The translations under genes were made by a program, and so were the position numbers. Shown piece by piece: positions 16,591-25,467 of a stretch of DNA of 57,060 nucleotides. Source of the stretch: a bacterium (Candidatus Blackallbacteria) CG13_big_fil_rev_8_21_14_2_50_49_14 (GTDB taxonomy: Bacteria; Cyanobacteriota; Sericytochromatia; UBA7694); assembly GCA_002783405.1 (NCBI GenBank), contig PFGG01000020.1, forward strand, positions 1 to 57,060, written 5' to 3'. Position 1 is the first letter of the stretch. Each line of letters begins with the position of its first letter. Below the pieces are notes generated by a model. That model had not been told where the DNA came from. It did not search any database and worked only from the letters and a program-made list of their open reading frames with translations.

Positions 16591-16690
16591 ACAGAAACAT
16601 ACACCTTTCGCGTACCCTAAGTATAGACCTTCTTTTCAGCGAATACAAGTACCTTCCCTTGGCTTGATTTTCGCGTTAAGGTATAGATCT

Positions 16691-17752
16691 ATGACGCTCA
16701 AACACCATTCATTACGCACGGTGATTCGTTCCCTTTGGGATGAAATCAGCCTGCCATTTTTGTTGCTCTTTTTTACCTTGATGGGCGGGGCCTTGGGCTA
16801 TCGTATCCTCTTTCCAGAAGAGAGTTGGACACGTCTGTTTTATATGACCGCCATCACCCTCTCGACAGTGGGATATGGGGATATCTTGGAAACCGATCAA
16901 CACCCCCTGGCAGCCTGGTATACCATGCTGCTAATGCTGGCAGGCATGTCCATGGTGGTCTATGCGCTCTCAAGTGTTACTGCCTTTATTGTGGAAGGCC
17001 GTCTCAGTCATCTTTTGCTCGAAAACCGGATCCGAAGGAGAATTGCGCGTATGAACGGCCACTATATTGTCTGTGGCGCTGGCACCTTGGGTGTTCACGT
17101 GATCACCGAAATTCAAAACTCAAAAGAACAGGTGGTGGTCATTGATGCTGATCTGGAACGCCTGAACCGTCTCAAAGAAGAATTTCCAGATCTGATCGCC
17201 TTGCATGGGGATGCCACCAATGAACTCGACCTACAGGAAGCCAATATCGCCCAGGCCAAAGGCTTGGTCTCGGCCTTAAGCAACGACAAGGAAAATCTGT
17301 TTTTAACCCTGACCGCCCGCCAAATGAATCCCGATCTGAAAATTGTCTCACGTGCCGTCGATATTAACCTGCACAAACGCCTAAGAATAGCCGGTGCGGA
17401 TTATATTGTCAGCCCCAATTTTATTGGCGGCATGCGCATGGCTTCCGAAATTCTGCGGCCCAATGTGGTCACTTTTCTCGATCGCATGCTGCGGGGCAAG
17501 GATCCCTCGATTCGGGTTTCTGAGGTCTTGATTCTGCCTGAAAGCCCCTATATTGGCAAATACCTCAAAGAAGTTCCGATTTATGAAAAAACAGGTTTGA
17601 ATATGCTGGCCTGGTCGGCCACGGGTAAAAACGAAGACTTACAATACAATCCTGGGCCCGAGACGGTTTTACGCGCAGGTGGTTTCTTGCTCTTTATTGG
17701 CAACAACGAACAGCGCAAAAAATTAGAGCATTTATTAACGCATAAAAAATAA
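16691..17752 (+). CDS. two-TM potassium channel with RCK (TrkA-N/TrkA-C) domains
   Basis: A 353-residue membrane protein: TM1 at about 20-41, pore helix and selectivity filter STVGYGD (58-64), TM2 at about 74-96, then a cytoplasmic RCK_N domain opening with HYIVCGAGTLGVHV (Rossmann glycine motif) and an RCK_C domain from about residue 275. This is the MthK/Kch layout: K+ flow gated by ligands (nucleotide or Ca2+) on the RCK ring. I start at ATG 16691, which has TAAGG nine bases upstream; the frame is open further 5' but that stretch overlaps radA and adds no domain. The next gene converges from the other strand six bases after its stop. Confidence 0.93.
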   Translation: MTLKHHSLRTVIRSLWDEISLPFLLLFFTLMGGALGYRILFPEESWTRLFYMTAITLSTVGYGDILETDQHPLAAWYTMLLMLAGMSMVVYALSSVTAFIVEGRLSHLLLENRIRRRIARMNGHYIVCGAGTLGVHVITEIQNSKEQVVVIDADLERLNRLKEEFPDLIALHGDATNELDLQEANIAQAKGLVSALSNDKENLFLTLTARQMNPDLKIVSRAVDINLHKRLRIAGADYIVSPNFIGGMRMASEILRPNVVTFLDRMLRGKDPSIRVSEVLILPESPYIGKYLKEVPIYEKTGLNMLAWSATGKNEDLQYNPGPETVLRAGGFLLFIGNNEQRKKLEHLLTHKK

Positions 17753-17758
17753 GGCTTT

Positions 17759-19003
17759 TTAAACGATTGCGGGCAAGCTCAAATCCAGACAGGTGGCCGC
17801 CCGTATCGCCGCCAAACAGGTAGCTTCATCCAAAGCCTCGAGTTGATGGCGATCAAACCAGGCGGGGTTTTGCAAGGCTGCCGTTTCAAACTGATTGATC
17901 GCAGCGCGGAGATGTTCAGGTTTCAAAACCTGGGTATCGTACCAGCCCAATGCCAGTGCTTGAATCTGTACCGCTAAAAGCGAATAAGCCTGCAAAAAGA
18001 CAAATTGAAAGAGCGTCAGCCCTTTGGCCTGGTAAGGGTTCAAATTCAAAAGACGCCGCGTCAGATAATTGCGTAAAACTTCACCGATCTGAGCCCGTAA
18101 AGACTCAGAGATTTCATAGGGCAAGCCCTTTTGCAATTGCTTTAAAAAACGCTCAAGGGCAGGCGAGGGAAAAGGATTCAAAGCAGAGAACAAATCAATC
18201 GCCTCTTCCCAACGGGTGGGATAGACATGAATATCGCTGCGCCAGTGGTTCACCTGCTCGAGATAGAGTTGGGTTATCCCAGCTTCTGTCTGCAGGCTAT
18301 CGGGTTCAGAATTCAAAATTTGCAAACCTTTCAAACAGCCCCGCAGCGAACGCACGGCACTGATACTGTGCTGCCAAATGCCTTCTAAGAGTAAGCCATA
18401 AAAAGGCAGCAAGTACTGTGCTGGCAGCTCTTGTTTTTGGTTCAAACGCAGCCATTCTGGCTCTTGGCTCAATTGCGCCGGACGCTGCACCATGCGCAGA
18501 ACCAGTTCACCGGTTTCAGACAAAAGCTGAGCCGCTGTCTTGCAGGAACTTTTGAGGCTGGGGCTGTAGAGATTGGCACTTAAAGAGGCTTCGCGGGGAT
18601 AACGCTGGCAAATCTCAGGTTTGGCGCTTTCACCATATTCTTTGTGAATAAAACACAGCAAATCCTCGTCTAAAAAAACACAGCGCGTGCTGCCTGGCTG
18701 ATGGCGTAAAACAGCCCTTTCATCCGTGTTTTGGCCGGAAAAAATAAACGGCTCACGGAAGCGACCTGAAGGATGCTGGTCAAAAACAGCATACCATTGC
18801 GCGTAATAGTCAGCATCGACCTGAATTTGCCAAGGTTGTTGGCAACACTGGCCGCAGAGACTACAAGAGAAAGTATCTACCTGTTCAGGATAAATCAAAG
18901 CCAAAAGATCAGGTGAGCGTTCAGCTTCTTGCGCAACCTCTAAAAACCAGGCAAAAAGAGTCGCACCTTCGGGGGGAGTCCAGGAATCTGAATTCATGGT
19001 CAT
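17759..19003 (-). CDS. fliB: flagellin lysine N-methylase-like protein (FliB/YkgJ family)
   Basis: A 414-residue protein with a cysteine cluster CSLCGQCC near residue 47, then CVFLDEDLLCFIHKEYG, KPEICQRYPR and SLKSSCKTAAQLL, which is the Cys pattern of FliB, the enzyme that methylates flagellin lysines; the cluster is thought to bind an Fe-S centre. The C-terminal 200 residues are helical and variable. The start is ATG 19003, one base after the stop of the CheY-like gene upstream, so it is translationally coupled to it; ATG 18997 is equally possible. Two flagellin genes lie 25 kb away in this window. Family good, FliB rather than a generic YkgJ protein is a fair inference. Confidence 0.65.
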   Translation of the reverse strand: MTMNSDSWTPPEGATLFAWFLEVAQEAERSPDLLALIYPEQVDTFSCSLCGQCCQQPWQIQVDADYYAQWYAVFDQHPSGRFREPFIFSGQNTDERAVLRHQPGSTRCVFLDEDLLCFIHKEYGESAKPEICQRYPREASLSANLYSPSLKSSCKTAAQLLSETGELVLRMVQRPAQLSQEPEWLRLNQKQELPAQYLLPFYGLLLEGIWQHSISAVRSLRGCLKGLQILNSEPDSLQTEAGITQLYLEQVNHWRSDIHVYPTRWEEAIDLFSALNPFPSPALERFLKQLQKGLPYEISESLRAQIGEVLRNYLTRRLLNLNPYQAKGLTLFQFVFLQAYSLLAVQIQALALGWYDTQVLKPEHLRAAINQFETAALQNPAWFDRHQLEALDEATCLAAIRAATCLDLSLPAIV

Positions 19004-19004
19004 T

Positions 19005-19388
19005 CTAGGTGGGTACTGAAACGTCAAAGCCAAGCAAGCTCAGCTTATCTCTCAACATTTCAAGCGTAAAGGGCTTCATCAGATATTCATCTGCACCAGC
19101 AGCCAAAGCTTCTTGAATCGTTCCCAGTGAGGTTTCACCCGTCAAGGTCAAAATTTTTGTTTCAGCAAGTTCTTTGCGGGCCCGCAAGGAAAGGATCAAC
19201 TCTTTTCCTCCCATTTCAGGCATATACCAATCCACCACAATCAAATCAGGGGATGCTTGTGCAGACAAGAGTTCAAGCGCCTGCACACCATTGTGCGCTT
19301 CACAGGCGTGTTCTGCGCCCAAATTTTCGAGAAAAGCCTTCATGATCAAACAAACATTCAGGTCATCATCAACCAGGAGAACATTCAT
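19005..19388 (-). CDS. CheY-like single-domain response regulator
   Basis: A 127-residue receiver with no output domain: acidic residues in VLLVDDDLNV, phospho-acceptor Asp in LIVVDWYMPEMGG, Thr in ILTLTGE, Lys in YLMKPF. I start at ATG 19388, nine bases after AAGGA; an upstream in-frame codon at 19415 would add nine residues. It is coupled (one base) to the downstream FliB-like gene, so its regulation or target may concern flagellar function, although stand-alone receivers serve many pathways and no CheA is in the window. Confidence 0.88.
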   Translation of the reverse strand: MNVLLVDDDLNVCLIMKAFLENLGAEHACEAHNGVQALELLSAQASPDLIVVDWYMPEMGGKELILSLRARKELAETKILTLTGETSLGTIQEALAAGADEYLMKPFTLEMLRDKLSLLGFDVSVPT

Positions 19389-19571
19389 GAGGATTTGTCC
19401 TTGATCTTTTTTCAAATGCTCTCAAAACTCTGAAATCTGCAATGCACATGATGCTTAGACCGCTTAGATTTGATAATTTTAACAGTTATTGATCAGAATT
19501 TCTATCTGGCTTGCAAAGAACATATCAAAGTGATATCATATAAATATCAAAAAGATTCTAGGAGGTTTCCC

Positions 19572-20423
19572 ATGCAACGCACCCATGATAAATCAGCGTT
19601 TTCGCTCAATGGCTATGTCGCTTTGATTTTTACGGTTTTGGCAGTACTAGCCGGATTGTTGTTGCTGATCGTCAGCCCTGTCCTGGGAGGACTGCTCTTT
19701 GTCGCCACGATTATCTTCGGTTTTCCGGGGCTTTACTCCGTTGAACCCAACGAAGCCAGAGTCTTGAACTTTCTCGGCACCTATACTGGCACCGTCAAAG
19801 AAGCGGGTTTCTGGTGGTCAAACCCTTTTGCTGTTAAGAAAAAGGTCTCTTTGCGGGTTCGCAATTTCAGCAGCGAAAAAATCAAAGTCAATGATGGCAA
19901 TGGCAATCCGATTGAAATTGCAGCGGTTGTTGTTTGGAAAGTCAGCAGCCCTGCTTCAGCCCTCTATGATGTTGATGATTACGAAGAGTTTGTGCACATT
20001 CAGAGTGAAACAGCGATACGCAGTCTGTGTAATGAATACCCGTATGACCACGCTGAAAACAATGGCTTAACGCTGCGCGGCAATCCTGAAGAAGTGGCAA
20101 ATACACTTCAGAAAGAACTGGAAGCGCGCTTGCTGGATGCTGGAGTCAAAGTCTTAGAGGCACGTTTGAGCCACTTGGCCTATGCCCAGGAAATTGCCCA
20201 GGCCATGCTGCGTCGCCAACAGGCCCAAGCAGTCATTGCCGCACGCAAACAGATTGTAGAAGGTGCGGTCGGCATGGTCGAAATGGCTCTGCGCCAACTT
20301 TCTGAACAAAAGATTGTTGAACTGGATGATGAGCGCAAAGCGCAAATGGTGAATAACCTGATGGTTGCTCTGGTCTCTGAACAGGAAACGCAACCCATCA
20401 TCAATGCCGGTACGCTGTATTGA
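19572..20423 (+). CDS. SPFH/Band 7 (stomatin-prohibitin) membrane protein
   Basis: A 283-residue protein: a long hydrophobic N-terminus of two close membrane segments (about 14-56), then the SPFH domain ([39 protein letters not shown]) and a coiled helical tail rich in Ala, Gln and Glu ([20 protein letters not shown]). SPFH proteins assemble rings or rafts on membranes and help keep membrane and protein quality. Start ATG 19572 has GGAGG eight bases upstream; a longer frame from 19470 has no site. The next small DNA-binding gene follows one base after the stop, a pairing often seen with this family. Confidence 0.9.
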   Translation: MQRTHDKSAFSLNGYVALIFTVLAVLAGLLLLIVSPVLGGLLFVATIIFGFPGLYSVEPNEARVLNFLGTYTGTVKEAGFWWSNPFAVKKKVSLRVRNFSSEKIKVNDGNGNPIEIAAVVVWKVSSPASALYDVDDYEEFVHIQSETAIRSLCNEYPYDHAENNGLTLRGNPEEVANTLQKELEARLLDAGVKVLEARLSHLAYAQEIAQAMLRRQQAQAVIAARKQIVEGAVGMVEMALRQLSEQKIVELDDERKAQMVNNLMVALVSEQETQPIINAGTLY

Positions 20424-20424
20424 A

Positions 20425-20613
20425 ATGGCTGCCAAGAAACAATTTCTGCTGCGGATCGATCCGAAACTCTTCCTGCTTTTGGAGCAGTGGGCTACAGATG
20501 AATTCCGCAGCGTGAACGGACAACTGGAATTTCTATTGCGTGACGCGCTCAAACGATCCGGGCGATTGAAAGCAGAGCCTGGTTCAGAGGCCGAGAAATC
20601 CTCAGAGGCATAA
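20425..20613 (+). CDS. small ribbon-helix-helix (Arc-like) protein
   Basis: A 62-residue protein: [44 protein letters not shown] reads as a ribbon strand (KQFLLRID), helix A and helix B with the N-terminal turn [10 protein letters not shown] typical of Arc/MetJ dimers, then an acidic disordered tail. Such proteins bind DNA as dimers. It is translationally coupled to the SPFH gene (stop TGA, one base, ATG) and followed by an intrinsic terminator, so the two form an operon. Target unknown; it may simply autoregulate the pair. Confidence 0.75.
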   Translation: MAAKKQFLLRIDPKLFLLLEQWATDEFRSVNGQLEFLLRDALKRSGRLKAEPGSEAEKSSEA

Positions 20614-20621
20614 AATAAAAG

Positions 20622-20650
20622 GGGCTGTCCCTCAAGACAGCTCTTTTTTT
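20622..20650 (+). terminator. intrinsic terminator of the SPFH/RHH operon
   Basis: GGGCTGTC (20622-20629) pairs with GACAGCTC (20636-20643), one G-U pair, loop CCTCAA, followed by seven T. It sits nine bases after the RHH stop codon. Confidence 0.9.
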
Positions 20651-20738
20651 ATGCCTTAAATTTCACAAGTTTTCAAAAGAAGGGTCTATAAAAATTAAGG
20701 ACAAGTAAAGTAAAGTTTAATTTGAGGTCTTTTCGTAG

Positions 20739-21611
20739 ATGCAAGTTCAGGCCATACGTACTTCTTCTCAAGCGCTTTTTCTCTCAGCCCCCGTGCGTCC
20801 GGCCATCAGCAGAAGTGTATCTCACCCCCACGCCTTAAAGCAGGTGGATCGTGTCAGAATCAGCCCCGAAACGCAAGCAAAAACCAACAAGCTCCCAAGT
20901 CCTGAGCAGACCGCCAAACGCCTTGATTTTTTAGTCGTTCTTTACCACAAGAGCCACAGTTCTCAAGAACGCGTTCAGCTCATTCACACCCTGGGACTGA
21001 TTCAAGCACCCGAAACAGTGAAAGTGCTTGAAAAGCTCATGAAAGAGCCCCTTGACGAAGCCCAGGAAAACGCTGTGATTGCCGCCTTGGGATCAACCCG
21101 CCAGGCCCTAGCTTTGGCCCCCTTGAATGATCTCTACCGCAGTTATTGGAACCGCCCAGCAAAAAGACAACGCGTGATTGCCGCCCTGGGAGAAACCCAT
21201 GCCTTGAGTGCACTTGAAGCTTTACGCCAGGCCTATAAGGATGCCTGGAACAGTCAAGATCTCAAACTCAGCATCATCCAGGCCTTGGGAAACACACGTC
21301 TGGCTGAAGCCACCCCGCTTCTGAAACAGATCTACCAGGATCATTGGAATCAAATACCTTTGCGTTTAGCTGCGATTTCAGCTTTGGGACAGACACGCAG
21401 TGAACAAGCCAGCCAAGAACTGCTCAAGATTTTTCAAGCAGAATCCAATCAGGGGCAATTCCGCCAGGCGGTCATTACAGCCCTGGGACAAACGCGCACC
21501 GAACAGGCCGCAGAGGCTTTAGAAACCCTGTATCCCCGTTTGAGAAGTGCTTCTGAAAAACAAGCGGTGCTCGAAGCGCTGCAGACGATTTATTTGCCGC
21601 TCGAAGCATAA
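20739..21611 (+). CDS. HEAT-repeat (PBS lyase-type) protein
   Basis: A 290-residue protein. After a polar N-terminus with a VDRVRISPETQ stretch, residues from about 70 onward are six or seven helical repeats of about 33 residues, each with an A-A/V-I-x-ALG[QSN]TR signature (VIAALGSTRQALA, VIAALGETHALSA, IIQALGNTRLAEA, AISALGQTRSEQA, VITALGQTRTEQA). This is the HEAT/PBS-lyase repeat class, protein-binding scaffolds; nothing here points to a lyase. No signal peptide or membrane segment. GAGG lies 11 bases before the ATG. It converges on the restriction-nuclease gene with a three-base gap. Partner unknown. Confidence 0.8.
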   Translation: MQVQAIRTSSQALFLSAPVRPAISRSVSHPHALKQVDRVRISPETQAKTNKLPSPEQTAKRLDFLVVLYHKSHSSQERVQLIHTLGLIQAPETVKVLEKLMKEPLDEAQENAVIAALGSTRQALALAPLNDLYRSYWNRPAKRQRVIAALGETHALSALEALRQAYKDAWNSQDLKLSIIQALGNTRLAEATPLLKQIYQDHWNQIPLRLAAISALGQTRSEQASQELLKIFQAESNQGQFRQAVITALGQTRTEQAAEALETLYPRLRSASEKQAVLEALQTIYLPLEA

Positions 21612-21614
21612 AAC

Positions 21615-23129
21615 TCAACCTGAAGCCTCAGCCAAAAGCGGAAGCACCAACGCCGATAATTGGCACTTCAGGCTTTTTTGAAATGCCTCCCGTTGCAGGG
21701 GATCGGCTTGAATCGCATCAAGTCCCTCACCAAAGCTGCGCGAAGGGCCCGGATAGAAGATCGTGGCAGAAGTAACAAGCGCATGCCCCTGGCGATCCCG
21801 CAGGGCATCGCGGTAGGCATGCATACGATCCAGATCCTCTTTCTCTGGCCCCCGTTGCGCTGAAGCCTGACGGTATTTTGCATCCCATAACCAAAGCTGG
21901 GGAGGCCTTCCCACTCGCCTCAGCTCGACGAGCAAATCAGGGCGTTGCGCATAGCTGATACTGTAGATTTCTCCCTTTGCGCCAAACTGGCGCTCAGACC
22001 AAACCTGAATCGAAATCTGTTTTCGCGGAAAAACCATCGCAAGTACAGATTGGCCACGGGGAAAAACCCGATACCAGGGTGTATTTTCCCAACGTGAAAA
22101 CCAACTTCCTTCAACAAGTGTGAAGCCTGCATGGCTGAGCAAAGCGGTTAAAACAGAGACAAGATGGCACGCAGTCCAAATCTGGTATAAATCAGGCAAA
22201 TTTTCAAGCGCACGCTGCGGTCCTTCAGCAGAAACAGAGAAGCTAAATCCCGCCTGCAGGCGGCGAAACTGCTTAAAAATCGAGAGTAGAAGCGGGTCGC
22301 GCGTAAAAACCGTTGGGGTTCTCCCCTGCAAAGTCAGGCTCTCCCATCCTTCAAAACGCAAGGCATACAAAGCTTTTAACCAGGAGTCCAGCCACTGAAC
22401 CGCCTTTGCCTGGCCCTTTTGCTGCAAAAATGCTTTTAAAAAACGCACCCTGTTTTCAATCAGAACCATGCCCGCTTTGATCTTCTGATTTTCAGCCGTC
22501 TCAATACTCAGACGCGAACGCTGATCCCAGACCCGCTGCTTTTGCCAATAGCTTTTTAAAAGTGGTTTGCGGGCCTGATGCAGACTCACAGCCTGGGGTT
22601 CACGCTTTAAAACAAAGCGTGAGCTTTTCTTCAAGACCGCAAGCAAGGCCAAAAGTCCTTTTTCTGCTTGCTGCCCCAAAAGTATTTCCTGAAGCAAGGC
22701 AAATTCCTGCTGCCAGCCACGCAAGGGTGCAGGCACGTTGAGTTCCCCCCCCATCACCGCTTTTCCCGGAAAAACAGCCTGCCCCCATTCCAAGGGCAAA
22801 AGATAGTGTAAATCTTCCCAAAGGGCCAGAAGCCCTTCCGGCCCCCAGCTTTGGGGCCAGACTTCAAGTAAAGTTTCACTTTGCAGGCACCCGGCCCGAT
22901 AAACGCGTAGCCAATAACGCCCAGGGCCTCGTTTTTCCCAAAGCGTACGCATTTGAGCTGAAGCGGGATGCCATTGCAAAGGCAGACTCTGCTCCTGCAA
23001 ATACACCTCAGTGTCCAAAAGATCAGCTTTCGCACCCGCAAAAACAATCCAGGCCGACTCCCATTCGGGCAGAGAGGTCAAAGGCTCTCCACGCAGGTCA
23101 ACAAATCGCACTTCAGCTGCCAAAAGCAA
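21615..23129 (-). CDS. McrC-like DUF2357/PD-(D/E)XK nuclease of an McrBC-type system
   Basis: A 504-residue protein. The N-terminal and middle parts are helical and of the DUF2357 kind that partners McrB ATPases; the C-terminal part has a PD-(D/E)XK nuclease core: RPDLLVELRR (Asp398) followed by LWLWDAKYRQ (Asp416, Lys418), a classic D...DxK site, then a helix with DLDRMHAYRDAL. Start TTG 23129 overlaps the stop of the McrB gene by 17 bases, so the two are made together. It would be the DNA-cleaving partner for the EVE-McrB motor; the target is presumably modified DNA. Confidence 0.8.
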   Translation of the reverse strand: MLLAAEVRFVDLRGEPLTSLPEWESAWIVFAGAKADLLDTEVYLQEQSLPLQWHPASAQMRTLWEKRGPGRYWLRVYRAGCLQSETLLEVWPQSWGPEGLLALWEDLHYLLPLEWGQAVFPGKAVMGGELNVPAPLRGWQQEFALLQEILLGQQAEKGLLALLAVLKKSSRFVLKREPQAVSLHQARKPLLKSYWQKQRVWDQRSRLSIETAENQKIKAGMVLIENRVRFLKAFLQQKGQAKAVQWLDSWLKALYALRFEGWESLTLQGRTPTVFTRDPLLLSIFKQFRRLQAGFSFSVSAEGPQRALENLPDLYQIWTACHLVSVLTALLSHAGFTLVEGSWFSRWENTPWYRVFPRGQSVLAMVFPRKQISIQVWSERQFGAKGEIYSISYAQRPDLLVELRRVGRPPQLWLWDAKYRQASAQRGPEKEDLDRMHAYRDALRDRQGHALVTSATIFYPGPSRSFGEGLDAIQADPLQREAFQKSLKCQLSALVLPLLAEASG

Positions 23130-24495
23130 AGCCCTGGTTCAGAAGTTGGCGACGTAAAGAAGCCAAACGTTGAGAAGAAAAGGGGAAAGATTCAGCGGGA
23201 AGTAAAGCCTGAACCGCTTCTAAGGTGCTTAAATCAGCAGGATTGGCACTGCGCAGGCGGGCCAGAATTTTCTGCTGGATCTGTTCATCGAGAGCGGTTT
23301 GCCAATCGATGCCCAAAGCTTCTGCGGCTGTGACATAGGCCTGAATATCCGTGAGGGTACGAAAAGCAAACGAAAGCAGAGGTTCTAAACAATCCCGCAA
23401 TTCAATCAAAAGCGTTTGATAGGGGGCTCCTTCCAGTAACAAAGCCAGGTCATCACGACTCGCCTCAAGCAGCAAAACCTGTGCCCGATCGAAGATTTTA
23501 TCCGCCAGCAAATGGGTACTTTCGTCCAGATTGATCGTTCCAATCAATTTCAAATTGCTGCTCAGGGGCAGCGTTGAACCGTCACTGAGGTCAAGGACCG
23601 CAGACTCGCCCCGGCGTCGCACCTCTGTAGCCGAGAGCAGTGGGGCAAAATAGTGTTCAACACGGGCCAAATTCATTTCATCTAAAATCAGGTGATAGGG
23701 GCGCGCAGGGCGATTTTCCCGTCGGGCTTGCAGGGCTTCTGCCGCTGCCTCACGCAAAAAACGACTGGCGGGTGAATCAAAATAGGTCTGCTGCAAGGGA
23801 TTAAAATAACCCAACCAATCCTCGGGTTGATTCCAATGGGGAGAAACCGCCAAAAGGCAGCTGTGAGCCCCCGCATGGCGGGCATAGGCCTGGGCCAGCC
23901 ACGATTTCCCCAAACCACTGGGGCCAGTTAAAATCACCAGCGAAGCACTCTCAAGCGCCAGATGATAGCGTCGAATCAAAGCAGGGGCCAGCAAGAGTCC
24001 TTCTTTGCGAATTTTTTGAACCATCTGCTCGAGTTTTTTGCGTGGCGAAACTTGCGTCCGAGGCAGCTCTAAAACAGGTAGTTGGGCTTCGAGGGCTTGC
24101 CAGGCAGAAGGTGAAATGCGAAAGACATGGCCCTGAGGCCGTTTCAAAAAGGTTTCTGATTTCCATTCAGGCAACTGTTCAAGCGCTTTGCGCCCGATCG
24201 GACGCGACAAAAGCCCTTGAATCTGAAAGCCAATAAACCAGGGAGCAGGAGGTTCAGCCCCTGTCTGGTAGGCCGCACTGAGAAGCAAGCCCTTCGCCAG
24301 GAGCCCTCCACCTGGGCCTGAAAGCCAAAATAAAAGCACGTCGCCAGTCTGCATGCGGTGAAAATAGCGATCCACGACCCACTCGCATTCCGTCTCAGCC
24401 ACTCCCTGCCCCACCTCCAGCAGGCGCGCATGCAAATCAGAGTGCGGCTCAAACTGAATCAGCCAGGCAGGACGTTCAGAATCAGAAATACCCAT
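23113..24495 (-). CDS. McrB-like AAA+ NTPase with N-terminal EVE-type domain
   Basis: A 460-residue protein. Residues 10-130 look like an EVE/PUA-type domain (PAWLIQFEP, then HRMQTGDVLLFWLSGPGGGL and a GFQIQGLLSRPI strand), a fold that reads modified bases. From 180 on it is an McrB AAA+ domain: P-loop GPSGLGKS (191-198), Walker B LILDEMNLARVE, and the McrB-type NxxD loop as GTINLDEST (usually GTMNTADRS). McrB translocates DNA with NTP and activates an McrC-type nuclease. It is upstream of and overlaps the DUF2357 nuclease gene, so the pair is a complete two-gene Type IV-like restriction system. Start ATG 24495, preceded by AAGGATTG. EVE assignment is by pattern and less sure than McrB. Confidence 0.83.
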   Translation of the reverse strand: MGISDSERPAWLIQFEPHSDLHARLLEVGQGVAETECEWVVDRYFHRMQTGDVLLFWLSGPGGGLLAKGLLLSAAYQTGAEPPAPWFIGFQIQGLLSRPIGRKALEQLPEWKSETFLKRPQGHVFRISPSAWQALEAQLPVLELPRTQVSPRKKLEQMVQKIRKEGLLLAPALIRRYHLALESASLVILTGPSGLGKSWLAQAYARHAGAHSCLLAVSPHWNQPEDWLGYFNPLQQTYFDSPASRFLREAAAEALQARRENRPARPYHLILDEMNLARVEHYFAPLLSATEVRRRGESAVLDLSDGSTLPLSSNLKLIGTINLDESTHLLADKIFDRAQVLLLEASRDDLALLLEGAPYQTLLIELRDCLEPLLSFAFRTLTDIQAYVTAAEALGIDWQTALDEQIQQKILARLRSANPADLSTLEAVQALLPAESFPFSSQRLASLRRQLLNQGFAFGS

Positions 24496-24603
24496 AAAAC
24501 AATCCTTTTTCAGAATTTTCAGCCTCAGAATTTGCTACCCCGTTGCGAAAAAGCTTAGCATGAATTTGAATAGAAACAGTACACCTCAAAACAGGAAGTT
24601 GTG

Positions 24604-25467
24604 ATGAAGCCTCAAACCGAGATCGAAAAAACATCCCTAACCTTAGCAGAACGTCTCCAGCACCGGCACAAACATCTGACAGTAACGGCCAACCTCTCCC
24701 GCAAACGGGTTTATAGCTGGGTCGAAGATCTGCTCGGCATTCTCTTTCCCCATCTGGAAGAACATATTACCCCGGCAGAAGAAATTTCAGTCAGGTTAAC
24801 TGAATTGCAGGCGCAACTGGGACGTTTACTGAAACAATTGGGTACAGAACCTGAAATTTCAGCTTTGTTTTTTGCTGAGGATTTGCCTCACGCAGATCTC
24901 TGTATTCAACAGGATGCCAAGGGAATCTGGCAGGGCGACCCTGCCGCCCATAGTCTGGATGAAGTGATTATGACCTATCCAGGTTTTTTGGCCGTCGCCA
25001 TTTACCGCCTGGCCCATGCCCTTTGGAAACGCCAGGTTCCCATTCTGCCCCGCATGCTCACCGAACACGCCCATCAACTGACCGGCATTGATATTCACCC
25101 CGGTGCGACGATTGGTTGCCGTTTCTGCATTGATCATGGCACCGGCGTGGTGATTGGAGAAAGCACCTGGATTGGCGACGACGTCAAACTTTACCAAGGG
25201 GTTACCCTGGGGGCTTTGTCTGTTGAAAAAAGCCTTGCCAATACCAAACGCCATCCCAGCATTGAAGACCGTGTCGTGATCTATGCCAATGCCACAATTT
25301 TAGGGGGCGAAACCGTGATTGGCCATGATACCATCATTGGCGGAAACGTCTGGCTGACCGATTCTGTTCCTGCCAACTCCCTGGTTTACCACAAGGCACA
25401 AATCACCGTGCGCAATAAGGAACACTCTTGCATTCAAGATGTTTGCAGCACTCAAGCCACAGACTGA
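24604..25467 (+). CDS. cysE: serine O-acetyltransferase
   Basis: A 287-residue protein with the long N-terminal helical domain of serine acetyltransferases (about 1-150) and a left-handed beta-helix of hexapeptides: TGIDIHPGATIGCRFCIDHG, VIGESTWIGDDVKLYQGVTLGA, then IGHDTIIGGNVWLTDSVPAN. The catalytic His in the IDHGTGVVIG loop is present. It acetylates L-serine with acetyl-CoA, the committed step of cysteine synthesis in the cytoplasm; no O-acetylserine sulfhydrylase gene is adjacent. I start at ATG 24604 since AGGAAG is at proper distance; a GTG one codon earlier is too close. Its 3' end overlaps the convergent flippase gene by 16 bases. Confidence 0.93.
   Translation: MKPQTEIEKTSLTLAERLQHRHKHLTVTANLSRKRVYSWVEDLLGILFPHLEEHITPAEEISVRLTELQAQLGRLLKQLGTEPEISALFFAEDLPHADLCIQQDAKGIWQGDPAAHSLDEVIMTYPGFLAVAIYRLAHALWKRQVPILPRMLTEHAHQLTGIDIHPGATIGCRFCIDHGTGVVIGESTWIGDDVKLYQGVTLGALSVEKSLANTKRHPSIEDRVVIYANATILGGETVIGHDTIIGGNVWLTDSVPANSLVYHKAQITVRNKEHSCIQDVCSTQATD

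Noticed and set aside
16577-16690. Upstream extension of the potassium-channel gene into radA
   Set aside because: It overlaps the radA start, has no site, and the TAAGG-preceded ATG at 16691 gives a complete channel.
20690-20740. sigma28 (FliA) promoter before the HEAT gene (TAAAGTTT at the -35 position)
   Set aside because: The required GCCGATAA-like -10 is absent at the correct spacing (TTTTCGTA instead).
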